64,000 bases of DNA, taken from positions 4,799,501 to 4,863,500 of the forward strand of contig NZ_CP133190.1 in assembly GCF_030913705.1 (NCBI RefSeq). Reading direction: 5' to 3'. This document shows positions 27,460-36,355 of this stretch, one piece after another (position 1 is the stretch's first letter; each line of letters begins with the position of its first letter). The stretch comes from Anaerocolumna sp. MB42-C2. Lineage in GTDB: Bacteria > Bacillota > Clostridia > Lachnospirales > Lachnospiraceae. The position numbers and the translations under genes were made by a program. The notes below the pieces were generated by a model that was given only the letters and a program-made list of their open reading frames with translations, was not told the DNA's origin and did not search any database.

Positions 27460-28330
27460 GTAAGGCAGGGTTTCTATTTAAATTACGGTACTCCCTTGGA
27501 GATTGATGATAATATCTTTTAAACGCATTGGAAAAATGCTCAACAGAGGAATAACCTAGATCCTGTGCTGCCATGGTAATACTTTTTCCCGGGTCCAGTA
27601 ATAGAATGATAGCGGCAGACATCCTGGCTTCTGTCTTTTTCTTTAAAAAAGTTTTGCCGTAATGACGTTTTAACAGTCGTTCCGTCTGTCTTTTGCTTAA
27701 GCCCAGTCTAGAGGATAAGTCCTCTAAAGACAGATTGTTATACTCATATAAGAAATACTCTTCAATAATTAAATATTTACGGTTGGATAGATCCGGATGG
27801 GTTATCTGGTTTTGACTGCTGTGTTGATTTTCATAATTACGCACCAGATAAATGACTAACTGTTGAAGAAGAAGTTCCGTCTGTTTTATATAACCGGTAG
27901 ATTTTTTATCCAGTTCAATGAAAATCTGCTGCATCAGGGGATGGATATTCTGACAGTCCTCACCGAACCAGAATTTCGTACTTTCAAAAATCTGCAGATA
28001 AGAACCTTGCTTTACTGTTCTTTTGTGCAGATTTTTTCTTTCAAGCTTTAGATAAATACAATATTCCGTCATTGGGTCTTCTTTATCAGGAATCTGCTCA
28101 TGTACGACATGAGGTCCCGTGATATACAAGGTATTGGGCACAATATGATAAGTCACCTCATCTATTTTAACCGTACCCCGTCCATAGGGAATATAATGGA
28201 TTTCATAGCTGTTATCACTATGGCTGTGCCCTGGTATGGAACGCATAAACCGCTCATAGGCGATATGGAGGGCATAAAAATCCAGCTGTTCCATTGAAAA
28301 TTTTATATTTAGATCATTATAAGAAAGCAT
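27449..28330 (-). CDS. AraC family regulator with cupin-like N-terminus
   Basis: A 293-residue regulator. The N-terminal sensing half contains GHSHSDNSYEIHYIPYGRG at about 34-52 and TLYITGPHVVHEQIP, cupin features. The HTH domain covers about 185-285, with LSLEDLSSRLGLSKRQTERLLKRHYG and VEHFSNAFKRYYHQSPREYR. It points toward importer B and is divergent from fucU, so it could control either. Its end overlaps the importer B permease gene. Effector unknown. Confidence 0.87.
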   Translation of the reverse strand: MLSYNDLNIKFSMEQLDFYALHIAYERFMRSIPGHSHSDNSYEIHYIPYGRGTVKIDEVTYHIVPNTLYITGPHVVHEQIPDKEDPMTEYCIYLKLERKNLHKRTVKQGSYLQIFESTKFWFGEDCQNIHPLMQQIFIELDKKSTGYIKQTELLLQQLVIYLVRNYENQHSSQNQITHPDLSNRKYLIIEEYFLYEYNNLSLEDLSSRLGLSKRQTERLLKRHYGKTFLKKKTEARMSAAIILLLDPGKSITMAAQDLGYSSVEHFSNAFKRYYHQSPREYRNLNRNPALLNL

Positions 28331-28563
28331 TATGTATCACCTCTTGTTCAGCATAGCAAATAAGGAAAAGATGGTCAATAAAAACATGCGAAAAGGCGAC
28401 ATAAAACCTTTAAGAATGTCAATTAAATCTATAGTAATATAATCTGGGTCTGTTATAATTCCATTATAAGTTGAATTTCCTGATTCTTATCATTCAATCA
28501 TTTTGGAAGTGAAACAAATAAAAAATATTATCAGGATGTAATATACATCCGAAGGAGGCAAAA

Positions 28564-29004
28564 ATGTTAAAAGGAATACCACAGATTTTATCACCGGAAT
28601 TATTAAAAGTATTATGTGAAATGGGGCACAGCGACAGGTTAATTATTGCAGACGGTAATTTTCCGGCAGAGTCCATGGGAAAGAAGGCAGTAGTGATCCG
28701 GTGTGACGGTCATGGAGTGCCGGAAATCCTGGAGGCCATATTAAAGTTATTTCCACTGGATTCTTATGTGGAACATCCGGTGAATCTTATGGAAGTAATG
28801 CCTGGAGACCCGGTTAAGACACCGATATGGGATACTTATAAATCAATTGTTTCAAAATATGATGAAAGAGGAGAAAAGGCGGTAGGTAATATCGAACGCT
28901 TTACCTTTTATGATCAGGCAAGAGAGGTTTATCTAATTATTGCCACCAGTGAGAAGGCGCTCTATGCCAATATTATGCTGCAAAAAGGAGTAATTGCCGA
29001 TTGA
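28564..29004 (+). CDS. fucU: L-fucose mutarotase (RbsD/FucU family)
   Basis: A 146-residue protein of the RbsD/FucU family, which interconverts alpha and beta anomers of sugars. The FucU-type pattern is clear: LSPELLKVLCEMGHSDRLII at 9-28 with His22, ADGNFPAESMG with Asp30, FPLDSYVEHPV, ERFTFYDQAREVYLI and ANIMLQKGV at the end. RbsD proteins are shorter and read differently. It provides the anomer needed by fucose isomerase or dehydrogenase, neither of which is in the window. AAGGAGG precedes the ATG. It precedes GH31 by 87 bp and supports fucose as a released product of the locus. Confidence 0.88.
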   Translation: MLKGIPQILSPELLKVLCEMGHSDRLIIADGNFPAESMGKKAVVIRCDGHGVPEILEAILKLFPLDSYVEHPVNLMEVMPGDPVKTPIWDTYKSIVSKYDERGEKAVGNIERFTFYDQAREVYLIIATSEKALYANIMLQKGVIAD

Positions 29005-29091
29005 CAGATGCTTATATTTTACCGGAAGAAAAAGTATAGAGTAAAAAAAATAAGCAAGACACGGGAATAAGGCAGGAATAAGGAGGTATCA

Positions 29092-31473
29092 ATGTTAGCA
29101 GTAAAAAGAAGACCGGACAGGAAAATTACGGAGGTAAAACGGGTACAGGATGCATTAATCCTGTATTCGGAGGATGGTTTAACGAAGCTGGAGCCGAAAT
29201 CACCGGATATTATCCGCATTGTTTATACGCAGAGAGATTATTTCTTAAGCCAGGCAAAACCAGGGGTAATATATGACGAAACTTTCTCTGGCTGGGATTA
29301 TAAAGAGTCTGGTCAGGAAATCAGGGTAGATACCGGCAGTTTATTCGTAGTCATAGATAAAACTACAGCCTCCCTTAAGTATTATGACTACAAGGGGAAG
29401 CTGCTCCTTGGCGAACGGGATTATGAGAGTAAGAATTTAGAGGAATTTGACTCCTTTCAGACGGTGATTGATGAAAATACAAAGGTGGAACGGATTGTTA
29501 CCCCGGATGGTATTAAGGAAGTTGTGAAAGAAGCCTCAAAAGTATTTGACCGTAAGCTTTACAGAACCAGACTGTATTTAACCTGGCAGGACGGGGAAGC
29601 CCTTTATGGTTTGGGCCAGCATGAAGAAGGATATCTGAATCTGAGGGGAACAATGATTTATGTACATCAGGCCAATAAAAAAATCGGAATCCCCGTACTG
29701 GTTTCAAGTTTAGGCTACGGTATTTTAATGGACACTTACAGCCCGATGATATTTAATGATACCAATGCCGGTTCCTACCTTTATACCGAGGCCGATGAGG
29801 AGCTGGATTATTACTTTATCCATGGCGGAAATATTGACGGAGTGGTACATGGTTACCGTAAGCTGACGGGAAAAGCCATTATGCTGCCAAAGTGGGCTTT
29901 TGGCTTTATACAGTCCCAGGAGAGGTACGAAACTGCAGAAGAATTAAAGAATATTGTGGCAGAACACAGAAACAGAAAAGTAGGTCTTGACGGTATCGTT
30001 CTTGACTGGTGTTCCTGGGAAGGCGAATTATGGGGACAAAAGACATTCGACCTAGAAAGATTTCCGAACCCGGCTGCTATGATGGAACAGCTACATGAAA
30101 ATCACGCCAATCTGATGTTGTCTGTCTGGCCAAATATGAGCAAGGATTGTGAGAATTATAAGGAATTTGAAAAAGAACAGCTTCTGTTACCGGCCAGCAG
30201 TATTTATGACCCTTTCCGCGAGGAGGGCAGGAAGCTATACTGGAAACAGGCAAAGGAAGGCTTATTCTGTTTTGACATTGATGCCTGGTGGTGCGATTCC
30301 AGTGAACCCTTTACTCCTGAATGGAATCATATGGGAAAGCCTGAGCCAAGTACCATGTACCATGAATTTTATGATACTGCCAGCCAGTATATGAGAGCTG
30401 AACTTACCAATTCCTATGGGTTATTCCACGCCAGAGCTATATATGAAGGCCAGCGGGGCGAGACAGAGGAGAAAAGGGTATTAAACCTTACCCGGAACGG
30501 CTATACGGGACAGCAAAGATACGGAGTAGTTTTATGGTCAGGAGATATCTCGGCAGACTGGACCACGATGAAACGGCAGATAGCCGCCGGATTAAATTTT
30601 TGTGCCAGTGGAATTCCTTATTGGACCTTGGATATCGGTGCATTTTTTGTGAAAAAAGGGGTACAGTGGTTCTGGGATGGTGACTATGAACAGGGCTATG
30701 AAGATCTTGGTTACCGTGAATTATTCACCAGATGGTTTCAGTACGGCTGTTTTCTGCCTATATTCCGAAGCCATGGTACGGATTTTAGAAGAGAACTCTG
30801 GAACTTTGGCGAACCAGGCAGTATGTTTTATGATTCCCTCATAAAGATGAACCAGTTAAGATACCGCCTGATGCCCTATATCTATTCCCTTGCCGCAAAG
30901 GTTTGGAGGGAGGATTATACCATGTTTCGTCTCCTTGCCTTTGATTTTCCTTATGATGAAAAGGTAAAAAATATTGACGACCAGTTCTTATTCGGTGACA
31001 GCCTGATGATTTGTCCTGTAACACAGCCTATGTATTATGATAAGAATTCCACACCGGTTACAAATGTGGAAAAAACAAGACAGGTCTATCTTCCTAAGGG
31101 AACCGGCTGGTATGATTTCTGGACAGAATATTACTATGAAGGCGGTCAGGTAATTACTGCTGCCGCACCCATAGATATTATTCCTGTTTATGTAAAAGCA
31201 GGAAGCATTATACCAATGACTGATCCAATGCAGTATGTGGATGAAGTACCGGATGCACCGATAGAGGTATTGGTTTATCCTGGAAGGGATACAGAGTATT
31301 TAATTTACGAAGATGAAGGCAACAGCTACCGTTATGAAAAAGGCGAATACTCCATTACGAAGATGGTCTGGTCCGAAGAAAACAGAGAACTTAAAATAAG
31401 TGAACCATCAGGGAGTTATCCCGGTTTGGTGAAGAACAGAATATTTAATGTAAAAATAGTCTCAGACAGGTAA
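29092..31473 (+). CDS. GH31 alpha-glycosidase, alpha-xylosidase-like
   Basis: A 793-residue GH31 enzyme. The N-terminal beta-sandwich leads to LYGLGQHEEGYLNLRG at about 171-186. DIDAWWCDSSEPFTPEW at 395-411 contains the nucleophile Asp402, and VVLWSGDISADW at 479-490 the acid/base Asp485. GIPYWTLDIGAFF and ELFTRWFQYGCFLPIFRSHG are family signatures. The WWCDSSEP form resembles alpha-xylosidases acting on xyloglucan-type oligosaccharides; alpha-glucosidase activity is not excluded. No signal peptide. AAGGAGG precedes the ATG. It shares only limited similarity with the GH31 at 18224, so the two probably cut different linkages. Likely co-transcribed with fucU. Confidence 0.87.
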   Translation: MLAVKRRPDRKITEVKRVQDALILYSEDGLTKLEPKSPDIIRIVYTQRDYFLSQAKPGVIYDETFSGWDYKESGQEIRVDTGSLFVVIDKTTASLKYYDYKGKLLLGERDYESKNLEEFDSFQTVIDENTKVERIVTPDGIKEVVKEASKVFDRKLYRTRLYLTWQDGEALYGLGQHEEGYLNLRGTMIYVHQANKKIGIPVLVSSLGYGILMDTYSPMIFNDTNAGSYLYTEADEELDYYFIHGGNIDGVVHGYRKLTGKAIMLPKWAFGFIQSQERYETAEELKNIVAEHRNRKVGLDGIVLDWCSWEGELWGQKTFDLERFPNPAAMMEQLHENHANLMLSVWPNMSKDCENYKEFEKEQLLLPASSIYDPFREEGRKLYWKQAKEGLFCFDIDAWWCDSSEPFTPEWNHMGKPEPSTMYHEFYDTASQYMRAELTNSYGLFHARAIYEGQRGETEEKRVLNLTRNGYTGQQRYGVVLWSGDISADWTTMKRQIAAGLNFCASGIPYWTLDIGAFFVKKGVQWFWDGDYEQGYEDLGYRELFTRWFQYGCFLPIFRSHGTDFRRELWNFGEPGSMFYDSLIKMNQLRYRLMPYIYSLAAKVWREDYTMFRLLAFDFPYDEKVKNIDDQFLFGDSLMICPVTQPMYYDKNSTPVTNVEKTRQVYLPKGTGWYDFWTEYYYEGGQVITAAAPIDIIPVYVKAGSIIPMTDPMQYVDEVPDAPIEVLVYPGRDTEYLIYEDEGNSYRYEKGEYSITKMVWSEENRELKISEPSGSYPGLVKNRIFNVKIVSDR

Positions 31474-31485
31474 TTTATATAATAA

Positions 31486-31513
31486 TTGAAAATTCTTAAA
31501 AATTGTATATAAT
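31486..31513 (+). promoter_or_regulatory. Candidate promoter for the membrane AraC gene
   Basis: TTGAAA (31486-31491), a 16-bp spacer and TATAAT (31508-31513). Transcription from here would cross a terminator hairpin at 31651 before reaching the gene, implying a leader of about 225 nt. Confidence 0.45.
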
Positions 31514-31650
31514 AAAATAAGTATTGAATATACATGTTTGTATGATTTTATGTAATAATAGTGAATGAACGGATGGAAATCTGCTCGGAGGATATAATAA
31601 ACGATGCTGTGACATGAAGTTTTGACACTATTGATTTAAAATTAAAAATA

Positions 31651-31691
31651 GGGGTTGTTGCATTATGGTTTATTTTGCAGCGCTCCTTTTT
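31651..31691 (+). terminator. Terminator hairpin in the 31746 leader
   Basis: GGGGTTGTTGCA (31651-31662) pairs with TGCAGCGCTCC (31676-31686) using several GU pairs, followed by TTTTT. It either ends the GH31 transcript or attenuates transcription from the promoter at 31486. Confidence 0.6.
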
Positions 31692-31745
31692 CATTTCTAA
31701 TTACATAATTCATAAAAATAATATTTTCATTAAGGAGACCAGTTT

Positions 31746-34088
31746 ATGAAGCAAAATGGAAAAAGAATTTTTAAACTATTCAAAAAATCGAAGGAACATA
31801 CCATTTTGTATCAGTTTATGGTGACATATTTTATTGTATTATTTATTCCATTATTTATTTGCAGTGGATATTATGTAAGAATGATCTCAGTAATAAGCCA
31901 CGACGATGTACAGGCGAGAAAAACAGAGTTAAAACATGCTGCGGTTTTAGTGGATACGATGCTGGATGAAGTTTCCTACTTAGGTGACAGTCTAGCCACC
32001 AATTCGGGTGTTAACAGCTTTAAGAGAATGTCCACCGTTTTTGATGGTCCTAATTCCTATGAGGTATATGAATTGCATTCCTTGCTCCCGGACTTATATG
32101 CTATTAATCAGTCCATATTTGATTATTTTATTTTTTTTGATAAAAGTGAGACGGTAGTGAATAGGCAGATTGCCTATACATACAAGGATTTTTATGATCT
32201 CTACCTCCATGAGGAAAGTTATGAAAGTTACGAGGACTGGTACCAGCATATGAAAGAGGATAAAGTGATATACGGATTGAGTCCGATGGAAGCATATAAA
32301 TACAAAAAGAAAACGGATTTAAATATGATTGCTTATACCAGACCCATGATTTATGGGGATTATAACGGTAAAAGCAGGATACAGATCCTGCTTAAAGATA
32401 CGGTATTAGAAACCTTAATGCCGGCACGGGCGGATAATAGTATACAATTTATAAAAGATTTTCATGGAAAGCTCCTGTATTATAAAGCCCAGGGTGAGCC
32501 AAAAGAGATGGCTTTTGGGGAGGTAATCCCGGCAGTTAATACGGTCATTACCCAAAATAAGAACCCTGAGAATCAGACAGTACTGCTTGGTAAAGAAAAA
32601 TATTTGGTGATCCGGTATGCCTCAGACAATTCCGGACTGGAATATTATATGCTGCAGCCAATGGTGGCAGTTAACAGCAGGAGCATGTATAGTATAATCG
32701 TGCTGGCTGTTTTTATTTTTGCTGCAGTTACGGTGGGAATCGTATTAAGTTATTATATGTCAAAGAAAAGTGCTACCCCTATTAATGATATTATGAAGGA
32801 AGTTTCCCAAAGTACGAAAGCATTTAAAGGTCATCAGGCAGTATTTTTAAGCCTAAAGGAGACTTTTAATCATCTGGTAAATACCAATACGGATATGGCA
32901 CGGATGATTGAAAGTCAGAAACCATTTTTGAGAAATTCCTTTTTTAATCGACTGTTATATGGAAACTTTACCACGGAGGAAGAGGCGTCCATCATCGCAG
33001 ATAATATTGGACTGCCCCATAAAGACAGAGTTTTTGGCATCCTGATATTCCGTTTCAATACGGAAATAGATAAAATAGTGGAAGATGATCTGAAACTGAT
33101 TAACTCCTGCATTCTTTCCTTGATTGAAGTAATGAAAGCGAAACTTCCGGACAGCCTTTTTACAAATCTTGATAGTAATCAGGTAGTACTGATGTTTAGT
33201 ATTGATAAGAAACGCAGGGAGTATTTCAGAGAAGAAACAGAATATAAGATTAAGAAAATCAAAGAGGCTATGCCTGCAAATGTATCGGAGCAGTTCTTTG
33301 TATATGGCGGCAATGAAGTAGAGAGCCTGACAGAACTTAAGGACTCCTATAATAATGCAGTGTATATGTTCCAAAATGAAAAAGGGCAGATTGACAATAC
33401 CGTTATTTGGTATATTAATAATTTTGTAAATATTCCGTCTTATCCTCCCCAGGATTTTTCTTTAAAACTTATGCATTATGTAATGGCAGGAGATAATGAG
33501 GGACTCCATGATGCATTGGAAGATATCATAAAGAAGTATTTTATTGAGAACAACCTGCCGGTATACCTCCAGCATATGCTTTTAAATGAATTGCAGACTG
33601 TATTGTTTAGAATCATCCGCCGGATTGGGGCGGACGAATCGGAATACCGTACCTATTATAATAAATTAGAGGAAAATAGTAATGCAACTCTCCTTAACCA
33701 GATTACTCTTACTCTTAACCTCTACCGGACAGTATGTAAAGGTGTCAATGACAAGAAGAAACTTAAGGATACCTCTGCACTTACGGCTTCCATCGCTTCT
33801 TATATTGATATTAATTACGGTGACAAAAATCTGTCCCTTACCAGTGTGGCAGATATCTTCAGTATAAGTGAGCCCTATTTATCCAGTATATTCAAGCAGT
33901 CTCTTGGAATTAATTTTTCTACTTATATGGAAGGGATAAGAATTGATAAAGCCAAGGAATTTTTGGAGAAGACAAGTCTCTCAATCGGAGAAATCTCGGA
34001 TCACGTAGGTTACGGTTCCACTAATTCTTTTTGCAGAGCGTTTAAGAGGGTGACGGGAACCAGCGCCTCTGAATACAGAAAAAAATAA
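31746..34088 (+). CDS. Membrane-anchored AraC family regulator
   Basis: A 780-residue one-component regulator. Membrane segments at about 24-45 (VTYFIVLFIPLFICSGYYV) and 316-338 enclose an extracellular sensing domain. A long cytoplasmic region follows, ending in an AraC HTH domain at about 685-780 (LSLTSVADIFSISEPYLSSIFKQ, then SFCRAFKRVTGTSASEYRK). It combines the sensing of a YesM kinase with the DNA binding of a YesN protein in one chain. AAGGAG precedes the ATG. The thioredoxin-CcdA gene starts about 18 bp downstream, so the two are likely co-transcribed. Targets may include importer C. Confidence 0.87.
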   Translation: MKQNGKRIFKLFKKSKEHTILYQFMVTYFIVLFIPLFICSGYYVRMISVISHDDVQARKTELKHAAVLVDTMLDEVSYLGDSLATNSGVNSFKRMSTVFDGPNSYEVYELHSLLPDLYAINQSIFDYFIFFDKSETVVNRQIAYTYKDFYDLYLHEESYESYEDWYQHMKEDKVIYGLSPMEAYKYKKKTDLNMIAYTRPMIYGDYNGKSRIQILLKDTVLETLMPARADNSIQFIKDFHGKLLYYKAQGEPKEMAFGEVIPAVNTVITQNKNPENQTVLLGKEKYLVIRYASDNSGLEYYMLQPMVAVNSRSMYSIIVLAVFIFAAVTVGIVLSYYMSKKSATPINDIMKEVSQSTKAFKGHQAVFLSLKETFNHLVNTNTDMARMIESQKPFLRNSFFNRLLYGNFTTEEEASIIADNIGLPHKDRVFGILIFRFNTEIDKIVEDDLKLINSCILSLIEVMKAKLPDSLFTNLDSNQVVLMFSIDKKRREYFREETEYKIKKIKEAMPANVSEQFFVYGGNEVESLTELKDSYNNAVYMFQNEKGQIDNTVIWYINNFVNIPSYPPQDFSLKLMHYVMAGDNEGLHDALEDIIKKYFIENNLPVYLQHMLLNELQTVLFRIIRRIGADESEYRTYYNKLEENSNATLLNQITLTLNLYRTVCKGVNDKKKLKDTSALTASIASYIDINYGDKNLSLTSVADIFSISEPYLSSIFKQSLGINFSTYMEGIRIDKAKEFLEKTSLSIGEISDHVGYGSTNSFCRAFKRVTGTSASEYRKK

Positions 34089-34106
34089 GGAATGAGAGGG
34101 ATGAGC

Positions 34107-35825
34107 ATGAATAAAAGCAAGAAAATAGCGTGGAGTATTATTTTAATTAGTACAATACTATGTCTGATCTTTGTTATTGGATATCGGTCCAATTTATTTA
34201 AAACGCAGGTTGACGGGAGGGGAGAAGTTAAGAATGGTTCCAATGAGGTTAAAGTGGAGCTGTTCTATAACGGTCCCTGTGAATCCTGTAAGGAAAACGA
34301 GAAATTTGATAAAGCTGTCAGAGATAATATCCTAAAGATTAACCCGGACGTTAAAATAACCTGTATTGCTTATAATGTATTCAAAGAACAAGACAAAGAA
34401 TATATGGATAAACGTCTCAAAACACTGGGAATATCTGACGCAGATGCTACAGTACCCTTAGCTTTGCTGGACGGGAAAATCTATAAGGGAAGTTATGATG
34501 AAATCGGCAGTCAGATCGGCCAGGATATTAATAAAGAGCTAAGTGAAGATATTGGTAAAGCTTCAGATAATGATAAAAGTAATAATTTAGACAAAGATAA
34601 CAGTAAAGATATAGGCAATGGTTTTGATAATGATAACGGTAAAGATACGGGTAATGACAACAGTAAAGATGTTAATGATAATATAATTAAGGATATAAGT
34701 AAAGATAAGGATATCAGGAGTATGATAGAGAATGCTGATCCTGGTGATAGTATTCTTTTGCTTTTTACTACATATTCCTGTGACAGCTGTGCACAAGTTA
34801 AAAAATTTCTCCAAAGCACTCTGAAAAGCGAATATACAATTAAGAAAGAACAGGGTAATACAGTATCCAAAATAAAATTGATTGAGTGTAACATATTAGA
34901 TTCAGGGAATCTGGAACTGCTTAATGAACTTATGAAACAATATGCAGTACCAGGTAATGAACAGCAGGTTCCGCTTGTTTTCTATCAGAATGGTTTTCTG
35001 TCGGGTGAGACGGCTATCAAAGACGGCTTGGTGAAAGTGATTGAAGACGGCAGTGCAATGGGCTTTTCGTGGAAAGAAGGAGAATCTGCTGCAGAAAATG
35101 ATAGAATAGAAGGAAAGGATTTATTAAAGCTTGGGGCTACAGGGTTATTAAATGGCTTAAATCCCTGCTCCGCATCCATGTTACTGATGGTTTTATCCCT
35201 GCTTTTAATGTCCGGCAAGGATTTTATAAAAGGAAGTCTCAGCTATATGGCCGGAAAGGTATTGGCTTACTTGGGAATGGGAATGGGAGCCTTCTTCGTT
35301 TTTGCTGTAATTAAAGAAGCTTATTTTACCCGTATGGAACAAATCCTAACCACGTGTTTTGCTGTTTTGGCACTGGTTTTGAGTATTTTGAACTTTATTG
35401 ATTTCTGGAATGCAAGAAAAAAGAATTATGGTAAAATAATTGTTCAGCTGCCGAAAAAACTAAGACATTTTAATCATACAGTTATTAAAAAACTTGACAA
35501 TGTACCAAGAACATTCTTCCTGCCGGTGCTGTTTGTACTGGGGATAGTTATTTCCGCAGGTGAATTCTTCTGTACAGGTCAGCTCTATGCGGCCTCCATT
35601 CTTTATATGGTCAAACAAAAACAGGAGATGACCTTTTTGGTATTCTGGATGCTTCTGATCTATGTACTGGCTATGTGCATACCTCAGGGTATTATTATCT
35701 TTATTATAAATAAAAGCAGGAACCTGCCGGCGGTATCCAGATTTACCTTACAGGGAATGACTGCAGTTAAATTAATATATGGATTTTTATTCCTGCTGTT
35801 ATTTATACTTTTATTATTTTTCTGA
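34107..35825 (+). CDS. Tandem thioredoxin-like domains fused to a CcdA/DsbD-like membrane domain
   Basis: A 572-residue predicted thiol-disulfide exchange protein. A membrane anchor lies at about 8-26. The first thioredoxin-like domain has CESC (Cys58, Cys61) and a VPLALLDG cis-proline motif near 116-123. A 60-residue linker rich in Asp, Asn, Lys and Ser (about 143-203) follows. The second thioredoxin-like domain has CDSC (Cys225, Cys228) and VPLVFYQNG near 288-296. The C-terminal multi-span domain has LNPCSAS (Cys354) and EFFCTGQLY (Cys489), the paired cysteines of CcdA/DsbD. Electrons would pass from the membrane to the outer domains. ATG 34107 is preferred (AGAGGG upstream); ATG 34092 is possible. 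Its place after a membrane regulator gene is unexplained. Confidence 0.75.
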   Translation: MNKSKKIAWSIILISTILCLIFVIGYRSNLFKTQVDGRGEVKNGSNEVKVELFYNGPCESCKENEKFDKAVRDNILKINPDVKITCIAYNVFKEQDKEYMDKRLKTLGISDADATVPLALLDGKIYKGSYDEIGSQIGQDINKELSEDIGKASDNDKSNNLDKDNSKDIGNGFDNDNGKDTGNDNSKDVNDNIIKDISKDKDIRSMIENADPGDSILLLFTTYSCDSCAQVKKFLQSTLKSEYTIKKEQGNTVSKIKLIECNILDSGNLELLNELMKQYAVPGNEQQVPLVFYQNGFLSGETAIKDGLVKVIEDGSAMGFSWKEGESAAENDRIEGKDLLKLGATGLLNGLNPCSASMLLMVLSLLLMSGKDFIKGSLSYMAGKVLAYLGMGMGAFFVFAVIKEAYFTRMEQILTTCFAVLALVLSILNFIDFWNARKKNYGKIIVQLPKKLRHFNHTVIKKLDNVPRTFFLPVLFVLGIVISAGEFFCTGQLYAASILYMVKQKQEMTFLVFWMLLIYVLAMCIPQGIIIFIINKSRNLPAVSRFTLQGMTAVKLIYGFLFLLLFILLLFF

Positions 35826-36125
35826 AAATTCTACCTGGGTGATAAGAGAAATTCCGGTCAATGCTGTTAAATTATCCAGCCACTGCGGCGGAATGGACTG
35901 AAAATTATGATTCAGACCGGCTTCTAATTCCGCCAGCAGGCGGACTCTGACTGCATCCCTATGGATGTAGCAGGGTTCAGGGTCATTAAAAAAATCAATG
36001 CTCTTTTCAATAATAATATTCTCTGATAAAGGAAGATCATCCCATCTCCCCTGGTAGATCAGACGGTTTTTACTGTAAATATCAATATGCATTTTTTTCT
36101 TTTTATCTTTTTTTAATGTAAACAT
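35814..36125 (-). CDS. Hypothetical protein, 103 residues
   Basis: I do not recognise this protein. It has a Lys-rich start (KKDKKKK), then IDIYSKNRLIYQGRWDDLPL and a helical middle (DAVRVRLLAELEAGL), with no membrane segment or signal peptide. AGGTGG lies upstream of the ATG on the minus strand. Its 3' end overlaps the thioredoxin-CcdA gene by 12 bp in a convergent arrangement. It looks like a genuine soluble protein rather than a shadow frame because it has its own ribosome site and extends into the otherwise empty gap. Confidence 0.6.
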   Translation of the reverse strand: MFTLKKDKKKKMHIDIYSKNRLIYQGRWDDLPLSENIIIEKSIDFFNDPEPCYIHRDAVRVRLLAELEAGLNHNFQSIPPQWLDNLTALTGISLITQVEFSEK

Positions 36126-36355
36126 ATGAAACCACCTTTATTTTTTATATATCAGACTTTTCCAAATTCGTTTTTGGATATATCCGGGGAGCCGATGCAC
36201 TAATTATAACATTAACTGTCCTCTGAAACAAGCTATGTAAAAAGCCGCAAAGCCTTGAAAACAGCGGGTTCTTAAAATATGAATAGTGGGGAAAAAGTAT
36301 TGTATATATATTTTTGATCGGTAATATGCAATGATGAAATAAAGAAAAGGAAGAG

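Noticed and set aside
34511..34894. Long Leu/Ser-rich minus-strand frame
   Set aside because: It is the antisense of the Asp/Asn/Lys/Ser-rich linker of the thioredoxin-CcdA protein, a codon-bias artefact.
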